From the NCBI GenBank assembly GCA_946480475.1, contig CAMLJM010000002.1:1-64000 (forward strand): a stretch of DNA of 64,000 nt, in the 5' to 3' direction. The notes under the pieces are model-generated. The model made no database searches and was not told the origin of the DNA. It saw only the letters and a list, made by a program, of their open reading frames with translations. Position numbers and translations under genes: made by a program. Each line of letters opens with the position of its first letter. The stretch's first letter is position 1. Positions 1-8,721 of this stretch are shown one piece after another. Origin of the DNA: an uncultured Alphaproteobacteria bacterium. GTDB lineage: Bacteria > Pseudomonadota > Alphaproteobacteria > Micavibrionales > Micavibrionaceae.

Positions 1-808
1 TGTTGAGCGTATCGCCAATAACAGCAGGCTGTTCATGAATTTCCTTGATCATGAAGTGACGATATTCGCCCTTGCCCGTTGTGGCACCGGATTGTGCGGT
101 GATACGAATCGGGCGTTTTTGCACTTGGCCAGCCTTGTTATAAATCGTCACGCCTTCGCGTGTAACAACGACGCGGTCACCATCCTCAAGGAAGGAAATC
201 TTTTTAGTAAGCGGCGCCAGCGCGTAGGAGTCTGATGCCATATACATCTCACCCTCACCGTAACCCACAGCGAGTGGCGTCCCCTGACGCACGCCGATCA
301 ACAGGTTATCCTCTCCCGTGAACAACAGCGCCAACGCATAAGCACCTTCAAGGCGATCAAAGGCCGCCATTGCGGCTTCCTGTGGTTTCATGCCCTGTTT
401 CAGGTTACGGGTTACAAGGTGAGCAACGACTTCTGTATCGGTTTCGGTTTCAAAGCGGCACTGATCCTTCTGCAATTCATCACGCAGGGCGACATAGTTC
501 TCGATAATGCCGTTATGCACGACAGCCACGCGGTCGGTTGCATGCGGGTGCGCGTTATTTTCGGTAGGTCCCCCATGCGTTGCCCAGCGCGTATGGCCGA
601 TACCAGCCGTGCCCTTGATGGATGATTTCTTGAGCTTGGCCTCAAGATTGCCGAGCTTGCCTTCCGCGCGCAGGCGTTCGATCTTGCCATCATACAGCGT
701 CGCGATACCGGCACTGTCATAACCGCGATATTCAAGGCGACGTAGCCCCTCGACCAGCAGCGGGGCCACCTCTTTATCCTGAGAAAGAATACCTACAATT
801 CCACACAT
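1..808 (-). CDS. glmS: Glutamine--fructose-6-phosphate aminotransferase, N-terminal part
   Basis: GlmS makes glucosamine-6-phosphate from fructose-6-phosphate and glutamine, the first committed step towards UDP-GlcNAc. The protein starts MCGIVGIL, so Cys2 is the N-terminal nucleophile of the class II glutamine amidotransferase domain. YRGYDSAGIA, HTRWATHG and HNGIIENY follow, as expected for this family. Roughly 269 codons are present; the sugar-isomerase (SIS) half lies beyond the window's left edge. An AAGGA sequence about 8 bases upstream supports the start. It lies 26 bases downstream of the small secreted-protein gene and in the same direction as glmU, so glmU, the small gene and glmS are probably one transcript, joining two steps of amino-sugar synthesis. 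Confidence 0.97.
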   Translation of the reverse strand, partial: MCGIVGILSQDKEVAPLLVEGLRRLEYRGYDSAGIATLYDGKIERLRAEGKLGNLEAKLKKSSIKGTAGIGHTRWATHGGPTENNAHPHATDRVAVVHNGIIENYVALRDELQKDQCRFETETDTEVVAHLVTRNLKQGMKPQEAAMAAFDRLEGAYALALLFTGEDNLLIGVRQGTPLAVGYGEGEMYMASDSYALAPLTKKISFLEDGDRVVVTREGVTIYNKAGQVQKRPIRITAQSGATTGKGEYRHFMIKEIHEQPAVIGDTLN

Positions 809-834
809 GATTTAGTCCTTAATCTCTTTCTAGT

Positions 835-1560
835 TTATCTTCCAGTATAACCGTGCTCTACGAGCATTCCATCTGAGGAATCGGCCCATTCTGAGCATTT
901 GCCAGTCGCAGGCCTTTTCATGCTTTTTCCTTCAGTTCTATCCATCAAATCCTGCACTGCATATTCGTATTCAGAATAAGGAACGGCACAAAATCCCTCA
1001 CATTCGGAACCATCCTTGCAGACCTTACCTTTGTCGCCCGTCTTCTTTGAGCACCGCATCTCCCCTGCATCACGAATTATCTTACCTTCGCGTTTACATT
1101 GAGACTCAAAATTTTTCCATTCCTCGGTTACACTGGCCTGCTTTTCGAAGTCGCTCCATTCTTCGCGCGTAACGTAAGTACATGTTGATGGCAGTGTAAG
1201 TACGTCATATTTATTTCTAATAACCACCCCTCTGTATATTTTGCCACTCTCCATAGCAGAAGGGTTACAGCCATTATTATGATTCACATATACAGTCTCT
1301 GTTGGGAGCGAGCCCTTGTAAGTAGCCAAGGGTCTAATTCTATAGGCGGTCCCATGTTCGGTTTGTGTTGGTTTACCGTTTAGAGAGGCACCTCCGTCTG
1401 ACTTGAACTCAGCCTTGCTACTTTCTAGAACTTCAAATATCCCGATAAATGCTGCATTACCAATCTTTTCAAGTCTTTTATTATCCTCATTAATACAAGT
1501 ACAGGCATGAGCCTGAATTGCTATTAAACAGATAATCAGTGTCAGGAATATTATTCTCAT
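835..1560 (-). CDS. Secreted cysteine-rich protein with N-terminal CxC (NTR/TIMP-like)
   Basis: The 241 aa product has a clear signal peptide (residues 1-19, ending AHA). Predicted cleavage exposes Cys-Thr-Cys as residues 20-22 of the precursor. A CxC at the mature N-terminus followed by a stretch such as AAFIGIFEVLES is typical of netrin/TIMP-like (NTR) domains, which are also found in short bacterial secreted proteins; this assignment is inference. Further cysteines occur at about residues 88 and 113, and six more between about 146 and 209, suggesting disulfides in the periplasm or outside the cell. The start overlaps the glmU stop in ATGA. The sequence looks more AT-rich than its neighbours and sits between two core amino-sugar genes, so it may be a late insertion. 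Its function is unknown. Confidence 0.75.
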   Translation of the reverse strand: MRIIFLTLIICLIAIQAHACTCINEDNKRLEKIGNAAFIGIFEVLESSKAEFKSDGGASLNGKPTQTEHGTAYRIRPLATYKGSLPTETVYVNHNNGCNPSAMESGKIYRGVVIRNKYDVLTLPSTCTYVTREEWSDFEKQASVTEEWKNFESQCKREGKIIRDAGEMRCSKKTGDKGKVCKDGSECEGFCAVPYSEYEYAVQDLMDRTEGKSMKRPATGKCSEWADSSDGMLVEHGYTGR

Positions 1561-2891
1561 TTCTTCTTCATCACCGGTTTGCGCAGATTGCTTTGGCGCG
1601 CACGGGCGATGCCGAGTTTATCTTTGGGTACATCCTGCGTGATGGTGCTGCCTGCAGCCAGATAAGCGCCGTCACCAATTGTTACAGGCGCAATCAGGTT
1701 GACGTTGCTGCCGACCATGACGTTTTTGCCGATCACGGTTTTGTGTTTGTTGACGCCGTCGTAATTGGCGGTAATGGCACCGCAGCTATAGTTCACGCCT
1801 TCGCCCAGTACGGCATCACCGATGTAAGCGAGGTGCCCGGCCTTGACGCCCTTGCCGAGCTTGGCATTTTTCACCTCAACGAAATTGCCGATATGAACAT
1901 TTTCCGCCAGTTCGGCACCGGGGCGCAGACGTACGAACGGGCCAATGCTGACGCCCTTTTTAAGAACTGCACCCTCGATATGAGAGAAGGCGCGAATGGT
2001 CACGTTATCATCAATCTTAACGCCAGGGCCTATATAGACGTTCGGTTCAATCACGACATCCTTGCCGATTTCCGTGTCGTAGCTGAAATAGACGGATGCT
2101 GGATCATGCATGGTTACACCGGCCTCGAGCGCGTTCAGGCGCATAGCGGACTGGACGATATATTCCATCATCGCGAGATCAACGCGTGAGTTGACGCCCT
2201 GCACCTCATCAAGGTCTTCAGTGATCGCAATACGTGTTTTGTAACCATCCTTCGCGGCAATCGCCGGGAGGTCAGTTACGTAGAATTCTTTCTGCGCGTT
2301 TTTATTGGTGAGCTTGCCCAGCCATTTGGCAAGGTGGGCGCCATCGACACAGAAAGCCCCTGTGTTACAGAGATTGATCTTACGTTGCTCTGCCGTGGCG
2401 TCCTTGTGCTCGACAATTTTTGAAAGCGTGCCATCGGCGTTCTCAACCAGGCGGCCAAAGGCTGGTGGCGGATCGTAATAAGCACCCAGGACAGCCAGTC
2501 CTGTTTCCTTGTCATGATGGCGGGCCTTGATGAGGTTTTTCAATGTTGATGTCGTGATCAACGGCATATCGCCGAGCAGAATCAGGACATCACCCTTGAA
2601 ACCTTTAAGCGCGGGTAACGCCGCCTTTACCGCGTCACCGGTACCCAGCGCCTTTTGCTGGATGACGGATTTATGGGCAGATACTTCCTGACGCAGATTA
2701 TCCATGTCGGGTGCCGTGACGACCACAACACGTGCAGGCTTCAGCTTATTCACAGTATCCAGCAGCCAGTGAATGAGCGGGCGGCCACCCAGATGATGCA
2801 TAACCTTGGGCAGGTTTGATTTCATCCGCGTGCCGCGCCCTGCGGCCAGGATTACAACAGCCAGTTCTGGTTTTGTTTTTTTTGTCGTCAT
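1557..2891 (-). CDS. glmU: Bifunctional GlmU: GlcNAc-1-P uridyltransferase / GlcN-1-P acetyltransferase
   Basis: GlmU acetylates glucosamine-1-phosphate and then transfers UMP to give UDP-GlcNAc for peptidoglycan and lipid A. The N-terminal half has the nucleotidyltransferase signature VILAAGRGTRMKS and LPKVMHHLGG. The C-terminal half is a left-handed beta helix with hexapeptide repeats, including RPGAEL, HIGNFVEVK, GHLAYIGD, GAITANYDG and VMVGSNVNLIAPV. The His in GHLAYIGD corresponds to the acetyltransferase catalytic base. At 444 aa it is close to the usual length. It ends in an ATGA overlap with the next gene and is the first gene of a likely glmU-(secreted protein)-glmS transcript. Confidence 0.97.
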   Translation of the reverse strand: MTTKKTKPELAVVILAAGRGTRMKSNLPKVMHHLGGRPLIHWLLDTVNKLKPARVVVVTAPDMDNLRQEVSAHKSVIQQKALGTGDAVKAALPALKGFKGDVLILLGDMPLITTSTLKNLIKARHHDKETGLAVLGAYYDPPPAFGRLVENADGTLSKIVEHKDATAEQRKINLCNTGAFCVDGAHLAKWLGKLTNKNAQKEFYVTDLPAIAAKDGYKTRIAITEDLDEVQGVNSRVDLAMMEYIVQSAMRLNALEAGVTMHDPASVYFSYDTEIGKDVVIEPNVYIGPGVKIDDNVTIRAFSHIEGAVLKKGVSIGPFVRLRPGAELAENVHIGNFVEVKNAKLGKGVKAGHLAYIGDAVLGEGVNYSCGAITANYDGVNKHKTVIGKNVMVGSNVNLIAPVTIGDGAYLAAGSTITQDVPKDKLGIARARQSNLRKPVMKKK

Positions 2892-2934
2892 GTTTTTGTC
2901 GTCACGTTTCCTAGCGGAGTTCGTTTAATAAACT

Positions 2935-2967
2935 GACCCCTCTTTTATCTGGAATAAAGGAGGGGTC
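2935..2967 (-). terminator. Hairpin terminator-like element after the DUF3108 gene
   Basis: An inverted repeat of 14 bp (GACCCCTC plus TTTTAT pairing with ATAAAG plus GAGGGGTC, one G-U pair) encloses a 5-base loop. It lies between the DUF3108 gene and glmU, both on the minus strand. There is no long T-run on either side, so it is either a weak intrinsic terminator or an RNA processing and stability element separating the two transcripts. Confidence 0.5.
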
Positions 2968-3024
2968 AAATCAATTCACGTTGTGTTTCAGCGCGTTGCA
3001 GGCCGATTACCCTGCAGAAGGCGA

Positions 3025-3912
3025 CTACTCCTCCCGTGCGGCGGCTTTGATTACCTTGTGCCCGTTTGTGTATTCGGTCAGGTGCATAAACAGCGTACCA
3101 TATTCGGTTTTCACACGGATTTTTACCGGCACGGCGGGCATATCGTCGCTGACCTTGGCAAACCAGACAGTCGGCAGGCTGCCCTGCTGGCGGCCCTGTT
3201 CCTGGATTGACATCCAGCCGCGCGGCTTGCTGTGCCATTCGCCTGTCATCGGCTTTACTTCCACGACGCAACGCGCCGTTTCGCCGCTATAGACGTTGTA
3301 ATCCGTAGGATTGAGCACTTCATCCATTTCGTGTTTGAAGGTCATTTCGAAACGGCGTTTACCGTCAAAGACTTCGGACTTGCCTTCGCATTTGCCGGTG
3401 TTTTGCACGTGTTTCATGACTTCCAGAGTGCCGGTCAGAACGTCGGTTGACTGGCTGACCAGATCATCTGTCAGATCGGTCGGGCTTTTATCTTCACCCG
3501 CCTCAATCACTTTCAGACCTTTGAAACTGCCGTCACGGCCATAGGAGTATTCTTTCAATTCATCTTCGCCACGCCACGTCGCTGTCGAGCGGTGCAGTTC
3601 AGGGCGGTCACCTTCTTTACCTAATTTCCAGCCTCTGGTTTCGAAAGTACCGCGCCACGGAACAAGCTTTTCCAGAAAACCAATTGTCTGCGCTCCCAGT
3701 TTCAGGTCGTACCGGTCCTTATTTCCGTAATTTACATCAAGCTTTGCCTTCACCGCATGAATACCGCCCGCATAGACATCGTAATACATCGTCTGCACGG
3801 CAGAGGTCTTAGATGTCGGGGCTTGTGTTCCTTCCGCCTGAACGGCATGAACGGAAGCCGAAGCCAACACGCAGCACGCAGACATCAATATGACAAGGGG
3901 CATATGTTTCAT
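3025..3912 (-). CDS. DUF3108-type periplasmic/outer-membrane-associated protein
   Basis: The predicted protein (295 aa from this start) opens with a signal peptide MKHMPLVILMSACCVLASASVHA, followed by YYDVYAGGIHAVKAKLDVNYG. The pattern of a Y-x-(V/I)-Y-x-GG-I strand, an internal LVPWRGTFETRG and a C-terminal PVKIRVKTEYGTLFMHLTEY resembles DUF3108 proteins, beta-rich periplasmic proteins of unknown function. An in-frame ATG lies 39 bases further upstream, but the one chosen here directly precedes the signal peptide and has GGA about 9 bases upstream. It stands alone upstream of glmU, separated by a hairpin. No enzymatic residues are evident. Confidence 0.75.
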   Translation of the reverse strand: MKHMPLVILMSACCVLASASVHAVQAEGTQAPTSKTSAVQTMYYDVYAGGIHAVKAKLDVNYGNKDRYDLKLGAQTIGFLEKLVPWRGTFETRGWKLGKEGDRPELHRSTATWRGEDELKEYSYGRDGSFKGLKVIEAGEDKSPTDLTDDLVSQSTDVLTGTLEVMKHVQNTGKCEGKSEVFDGKRRFEMTFKHEMDEVLNPTDYNVYSGETARCVVEVKPMTGEWHSKPRGWMSIQEQGRQQGSLPTVWFAKVSDDMPAVPVKIRVKTEYGTLFMHLTEYTNGHKVIKAAAREE

Positions 3913-4030
3913 GATTTTTTCCAAAAAAGGACAGCGGGGCGGGATCATCAATGCTTATACCCCTTTATATTGCATGAGCGGAGACAGAATGTAAAATGCT
4001 AGATACGCCTTCGCCTTTTTCCGGAATTTT

Positions 4031-4765
4031 ATGAAGCAACACTCTCAAAAGGGAAATGTACTGTTTTTGATCCTGATCGCGGTCGCTCTGTTCGCGGCGC
4101 TCGGGTTTGCGGTGACACAGACATTGCGCAACAGTCCCAAAGATTCGCAAAAGGATAGCCAGCGGATTCGCGCTGCGGAGCTGACGCAGTATCCCACCTT
4201 TATCGGTGAAGCGGTCATGCGCATGAAATTTCGCGGTATTGAGGATACAGACCTCTGCTTTGATTCACCATTATGGGGCAATAACGATTACTATCATGCT
4301 GGCTGCGATGACGATAAACACAAGGTCTTTCTGGCCCATGGCGGTGAAGTTGCCTGGACGCCGCCAGCAGAAGGCGCCAACAGTGGTGAAAACTGGTACA
4401 TCACAGGACAGAGTTGTGTGATCGGTGTCGGCAAGTCGCAGGATGTCGATTGCAATGGCGACAGCACTGGTGACAGTGAAGAGATCATTATGTTTCTTCC
4501 CAATATCTCACGTGCGCTTTGTCTTGAAATCAACGAGAAGCTTGGTATTGCCAACCCGGGGGGCAATCCACCGAAAGCATCGGGCGATTTATGGCCAGCA
4601 GGCATGCCGGTATTCGCCGGTAACTTTGCCGATGGCGGCCGCATCGACAGCCTGGGCAGTGGCGATGCCGATATACTAGCAGGCCATAGTTTTGGATGCG
4701 TTGAAGGCGGTGGCACCCCCCCTGCCGGAACATATGCCTATTTTCATGTACTTGTGAGACGTTAG
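4031..4765 (+). CDS. Pilin-like single-span membrane protein, copy 1
   Basis: This 244 aa protein starts with a short polar tail (MKQHSQKGN) followed by one hydrophobic helix (about residues 10-28, [19 protein letters not shown]) and a long extracytoplasmic domain rich in Gly, Asp and Cys. A Gly just before an N-terminal helix recalls type IV pilin or pseudopilin leaders, but the conserved Glu5 is absent, so prepilin processing is uncertain. It is clearly related to the protein at 12254-13015: both have HKVF plus an Ala/Gly stretch, a CRA or ALCLEIN-type segment before a Lys-Leu pair, and a C-terminal Gly-Cys ... Y-F/S-x3-V-x-(R/S)R end. It lies 7 bases upstream of dapD. The biological role is unknown. 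Confidence 0.7.
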   Translation: MKQHSQKGNVLFLILIAVALFAALGFAVTQTLRNSPKDSQKDSQRIRAAELTQYPTFIGEAVMRMKFRGIEDTDLCFDSPLWGNNDYYHAGCDDDKHKVFLAHGGEVAWTPPAEGANSGENWYITGQSCVIGVGKSQDVDCNGDSTGDSEEIIMFLPNISRALCLEINEKLGIANPGGNPPKASGDLWPAGMPVFAGNFADGGRIDSLGSGDADILAGHSFGCVEGGGTPPAGTYAYFHVLVRR

Positions 4766-4772
4766 GAAAATC

Positions 4773-5636
4773 ATGACACTTTCTGATGCTTTGTCTGTGG
4801 CGGATATGGAAGCCATTATCAATACCACCTGGGAAGATCGCAGTAATATCGGCATCTCGACCACAGGCCGTATACGCGATGCCGTTAAATACGCATTGCA
4901 GCTCCTTGATAAAGGCAAACTGCGTGTTGCAGAGCCCATGAATGACGGAACGTGGCGTACACACGAATGGGTCAAGAAAGCGATTCTGCTGTCATTTCGC
5001 CTGAATCGAAATGAAGAGATCAAGGGTGCCCCGGGCGATACCATCTGGTGGGATAAAGTACCGCCCAAATTTGATCGCTGGGTGGGCGGTGAATTTGTCG
5101 ATGCCGGATTTCGCGCCGTGCCGGGAAGTTATGTACGCTACGGATCATTCATTGCCAAGGATGTCGTACTGATGCCTTCGTTCGTGAACATCGGTGCTCA
5201 TGTCGGTGAAGGCACGATGGTGGATACATGGGCCACGATTGGATCCTGCGCGCAGATCGGCAAGCGTTGCCACATTTCCGGTGGCACAGGCATAGGCGGC
5301 GTACTGGAACCATTGCAGGCCGCCCCTGTTATTATTGAGGACGATGTTTTTATCGGCGCGCGCAGTGAAATTGCCGAGGGCGTGCGCGTGGGTACCGGCG
5401 CGGTTATATCAATGGGGGTTTTTATCGGGGCATCCACCAAGATCATTGACCGGGAGAGCGGCGAGATTATATATGGCCGCGTACCCCCTTACGCTGTGGT
5501 GGTTCCAGGCACATTGCCTGCGGCCCCCCGGGCGGATGGGAAACCAGCCCCTTCGCTGGCTTGTGCGGTCATTGTTAAGAAGGTTGATGCCCAGACGCGG
5601 TCAAAAACGGCCCTAAATGACCTTCTAAGAGACTGA
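4773..5636 (+). CDS. dapD: 2,3,4,5-tetrahydropyridine-2,6-dicarboxylate N-succinyltransferase
   Basis: DapD succinylates tetrahydrodipicolinate in the succinylase branch of lysine and meso-diaminopimelate synthesis. The 287 aa length matches the family. The N-terminal part holds the helical domain ([25 protein letters not shown]), followed by the left-handed beta helix with [28 protein letters not shown] and [14 protein letters not shown], then the C-terminal [15 protein letters not shown]. dapE follows one gene later on the same strand, supporting the pathway assignment. Start ATG with GGAAAAT a few bases upstream. Confidence 0.97.
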   Translation: MTLSDALSVADMEAIINTTWEDRSNIGISTTGRIRDAVKYALQLLDKGKLRVAEPMNDGTWRTHEWVKKAILLSFRLNRNEEIKGAPGDTIWWDKVPPKFDRWVGGEFVDAGFRAVPGSYVRYGSFIAKDVVLMPSFVNIGAHVGEGTMVDTWATIGSCAQIGKRCHISGGTGIGGVLEPLQAAPVIIEDDVFIGARSEIAEGVRVGTGAVISMGVFIGASTKIIDRESGEIIYGRVPPYAVVVPGTLPAAPRADGKPAPSLACAVIVKKVDAQTRSKTALNDLLRD

Positions 5637-5665
5637 TATTACTGGCGTATTTATTATTTTGCTTT

Positions 5666-6655
5666 GTGTGTAACCTTCGTGATACACATGTTCAATTTTA
5701 TGGAAACAAAATCAGGCTTATTACCGTGCTGGATTTAACGGCAACACATGCAAAAGCCCAACAAATACCGTCACCCGAACTGGCGGATTTGGTCTATATA
5801 AATTCTGAACGCGCCGCCGCCGCAGCCACCCCGGAAATCATGGACTTTGTTGCGAAATGGCTGACGGCCCATAACTACGGAATGGGCCTCGCCTGTTTCG
5901 ACCTTTTGCGTGAGAAGAAATGCCCGCCAGGAGGGCAGAAAAAATCACTGACGCGACAAGACGGGGAAACCCCCTCTATCGTGCACGAGCTGAGTCAGGC
6001 TCTCTATACGATCTCCCTTATCGAAGCAGGCTACAACCTTCCTGATGCCGAAATGTTGTTATGTCTGAACTTCACACATGACCTGGGCGAGGAATTCGAT
6101 ATCACTAAAAAGGGTTTCATTCAGAACCTTTACGATCACGGCATTCCCCCATCAAAACGCACACGTGTTCTGGGCGATCTCTTTGAGAACATGACCAAAT
6201 CACGGGCCGGTGTTTATAAGCATGAGGATAACCAGTCTTATTTCGATCTCATGCTGGAACACCCCCTCACAGTGATAGCAAAATTTCAGGATCGTATTCA
6301 CAATATGGCCACGTTGATTGGCGTCAAGAAACTGGAAAAACACAGGGCATATATCACGGAGACCATGGAACTTCGCGACACGCTCAAGAAAGCACAATCT
6401 CTTTATCCAGAGTTTAGCCCTGTATTTGACATCATGAATAAAATTGTATCAACGCAGATTTATTATAACGCCTATTTCCTAAATAAAACCCACGCCACAG
6501 ATCCGCTTGAATTCAATTACGGCGCTATACCGCGCTTAAGCCGGATCTCACAACTGCCCCTGGGCATTGATCCGCTTAAAATCGTTCAGACACGAGCTGA
6601 AAATAAACTGCAATGGGCTGCCCATTACAGAGGCCCTCTTCCCACCCAGATATAG
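5666..6655 (+). CDS. HD-domain protein resembling (p)ppGpp hydrolase domains
   Basis: The 329 aa protein carries an HD-type metal site: His107, His138-Asp139 in FTHDLGEEF, and Asp209/Arg210 with His212-Asn213 in KFQDRIHNMATL. The spacing and the (D)RxHNM motif match the hydrolase domain of RelA/SpoT homologues (RSH, Mesh1-like small hydrolases), where it binds Mn and cleaves the 3'-pyrophosphate of ppGpp. No synthetase, TGS or ACT domain is present. Hydrolysis of ppGpp is inference; another nucleotide is possible. The start is uncertain: GTG at 5666 and GTG at 5726 are both in frame, and neither has a strong ribosome site. It lies between dapD and dapE on the same strand. Confidence 0.7.
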   Translation: MCNLRDTHVQFYGNKIRLITVLDLTATHAKAQQIPSPELADLVYINSERAAAAATPEIMDFVAKWLTAHNYGMGLACFDLLREKKCPPGGQKKSLTRQDGETPSIVHELSQALYTISLIEAGYNLPDAEMLLCLNFTHDLGEEFDITKKGFIQNLYDHGIPPSKRTRVLGDLFENMTKSRAGVYKHEDNQSYFDLMLEHPLTVIAKFQDRIHNMATLIGVKKLEKHRAYITETMELRDTLKKAQSLYPEFSPVFDIMNKIVSTQIYYNAYFLNKTHATDPLEFNYGAIPRLSRISQLPLGIDPLKIVQTRAENKLQWAAHYRGPLPTQI

Positions 6656-6695
6656 ATCGCTTGCGGATTCTGAGTGCTCTGGTACTCTGCCTTTC

Positions 6696-7826
6696 ATGAC
6701 ATTGATTGATCCCGTTGCCCTGACGCAGGCCCTTGTGCGTTGCCCCAGTGTTACGCCTGCCGACGTGGGAGCACAGGATGTTATGCGCGACGCCTTGCAG
6801 GCACTTGGTTTTCAGTGTCACAACCTGCCTTTCGGCAATATCAAAAATTTGTTTGCCCGTATTGGCGTACAAGGGCCACATTTATGTTTTTGCGGTCATA
6901 CGGACGTTGTACCCGCCGGTAACACAGCATCATGGACACACGATCCCTTTAGCGCCACGATCATGGATGGCAGGATTATCGGTCGTGGCACCGCAGACAT
7001 GAAGGGGAATATCGCTGCCTTTGTCGCGGCCACTTCGCAATATCTGAAAACCAATCCGGATTTCAAAGGCTCCATCAGCTTCCTGATTACCGGCGACGAA
7101 GAGGCCGAAGCCATTAATGGCACCGTTAAAGTTCTTGAATGGATGAAAGAGCATGAGCAACTAGCCGATTTCTATCTCGTGGGCGAACCCAGCAATCCCG
7201 AGAAAATTGGCGATGAGATCAAGATTGGCAGGCGGGGCTCATTAAATGGTGTTCTGACAGTGAAGGGGGTACAGGGGCATGTGGCATACCCCGAGCGGGC
7301 TGATAACCCCCTGCCGAAACTTGTCAAACTTGTAGAAATTCTGAGCACCCATATATTCGATATGGGGACAGCCCATTTTTCCCGCACCAATCTGGAGATT
7401 ACTTCGATTGATGTCGGCAACAAGACTGCCAATATCATTCCGGCACAAGGTGAAGCCCATTTCAATATTCGCTTCAATGACACCTGGACAGCCGAGACGC
7501 TGACGAAAAAGATCAGAAACCTGCTAGATGGTACGGGTATATCCTATGAGCTTGAAACAAGCTCTAACGCTGAATCCTTTGTAACAAAAGTGGGTGTGCT
7601 GACAGACCTTGTAAGCACTGCCGTTTCTGAGGTAACGGGACACACGCCAAAGCTTTCCACGGGTGGTGGCACATCAGACGCGCGTTTTGCTTCCCTATAC
7701 GGCCCGGTTGTTGAGTTTGGCCTTATCAACAAGACCATTCATAAAGTTGATGAACATGTGATGATCGATGACCTGCATTTGGTCACGGCCATATACCAAA
7801 AAATCCTGGAACGCTACTTCGGGTAA
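6696..7826 (+). CDS. dapE: Succinyl-diaminopimelate desuccinylase
   Basis: DapE removes succinate from N-succinyl-LL-diaminopimelate in lysine and peptidoglycan precursor synthesis. The M20 dinuclear zinc site is visible: CGHTDVVPAG (His and Asp), GRGTADMKGN (bridging Asp), GDEEAEAINGT (Glu pair), and near the C-terminus STGGGTSDARF and NKTIHKVDEHV (His ligand). Starting at ATG 6696 (MTLIDPVALTQALVRCPSVTP) gives 376 aa, the usual length. The longer frame upstream only overlaps the previous gene. Its last 13 bases overlap the convergent truA. Confidence 0.96.
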   Translation: MTLIDPVALTQALVRCPSVTPADVGAQDVMRDALQALGFQCHNLPFGNIKNLFARIGVQGPHLCFCGHTDVVPAGNTASWTHDPFSATIMDGRIIGRGTADMKGNIAAFVAATSQYLKTNPDFKGSISFLITGDEEAEAINGTVKVLEWMKEHEQLADFYLVGEPSNPEKIGDEIKIGRRGSLNGVLTVKGVQGHVAYPERADNPLPKLVKLVEILSTHIFDMGTAHFSRTNLEITSIDVGNKTANIIPAQGEAHFNIRFNDTWTAETLTKKIRNLLDGTGISYELETSSNAESFVTKVGVLTDLVSTAVSEVTGHTPKLSTGGGTSDARFASLYGPVVEFGLINKTIHKVDEHVMIDDLHLVTAIYQKILERYFG

Positions 7827-8593
7827 TCAACACGCATGAGATACAGGCCGCCTGCCGGTGCCGTAGGTCCGCCTTTGGTACGATCGCGCCGCTCCAGTGC
7901 CGTTTTGATATCTTCGGGTTTCCACTTCCCCTCGCCTACCAAAGACAGCGTACCCACCATATTGCGCACCTGATGATGCAGGAAGGAACGGCCCTCGACG
8001 TGGACGCGGATTTCTATACCCCCCTGACCGTCATAATCAAAAGATTCAATATCAAGGCGATCAAGCGTTTTCACGGGTGATTTTGACTGGCATTCACTGT
8101 CACGGAATGTTGTGAAATCGTGCTGTCCCAAGAGATACTGCGCCCCTTTTCTCATAGCATCGACATCGAATTGCCGCCACGTCTGCCATACAAAGCCCTC
8201 ATCTATGGTCACATGCGCCGAACGGGAGAGAATGCGGTAAGTATAAAGTTTGTTGATGGCCGAGAAGCGCGCGTGAAAATCCTGATCAACGACTTCTGCT
8301 TTTAATATGGCGACAGGCTGGGGACGCAGATGCGCATTGATAGCTTTCGCCAGATCATAAGCTGTTAACTTACGGTCACCATAATCGAGATCGAAGTGGG
8401 CAATCTGGCCGCGCCCATGTACACCAGCATCGGTGCGGCCCGCCACATGGATGGTTATGCGCTGCTGACAGAATTTATGAATAGCATCCTCAATAGCAAG
8501 TTGCACAGAAGGGATGCCGGATTCCTGCCTTTGCCAACCGGCAAACGGGCGGCCATCATATTCGACTGTTATTTTCCAGCGCTGAATTGTCAT
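7814..8593 (-). CDS. truA: tRNA pseudouridine(38-40) synthase
   Basis: TruA isomerises uridines 38-40 in the anticodon stem-loop of many tRNAs. The 259 aa protein begins with the typical WKITVEYDGRPFAGWQRQ. It contains the catalytic motif AGRTDAGVHG with its Asp, then RFSAINKLYTYRI, and near the C-terminus GRSFLHHQVRNMVGTL. It reads towards dapE, with a 13-base overlap at the 3' ends, and away from the HEFAH-motif gene. Confidence 0.96.
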   Translation of the reverse strand: MTIQRWKITVEYDGRPFAGWQRQESGIPSVQLAIEDAIHKFCQQRITIHVAGRTDAGVHGRGQIAHFDLDYGDRKLTAYDLAKAINAHLRPQPVAILKAEVVDQDFHARFSAINKLYTYRILSRSAHVTIDEGFVWQTWRQFDVDAMRKGAQYLLGQHDFTTFRDSECQSKSPVKTLDRLDIESFDYDGQGGIEIRVHVEGRSFLHHQVRNMVGTLSLVGEGKWKPEDIKTALERRDRTKGGPTAPAGGLYLMRVDYPK

Positions 8594-8721
8594 AGGCGGG
8601 AAATAGCGGTTTTTACGCGCTTGAGCAAGCCCTGAAAAGTAGGTCTAATAGTCACTGTACGCGAATCAGAGCGCCAGCCTTCTAAAAGAGCGCCTGAACA
8701 CGACAACAGGGAGTATGACGA

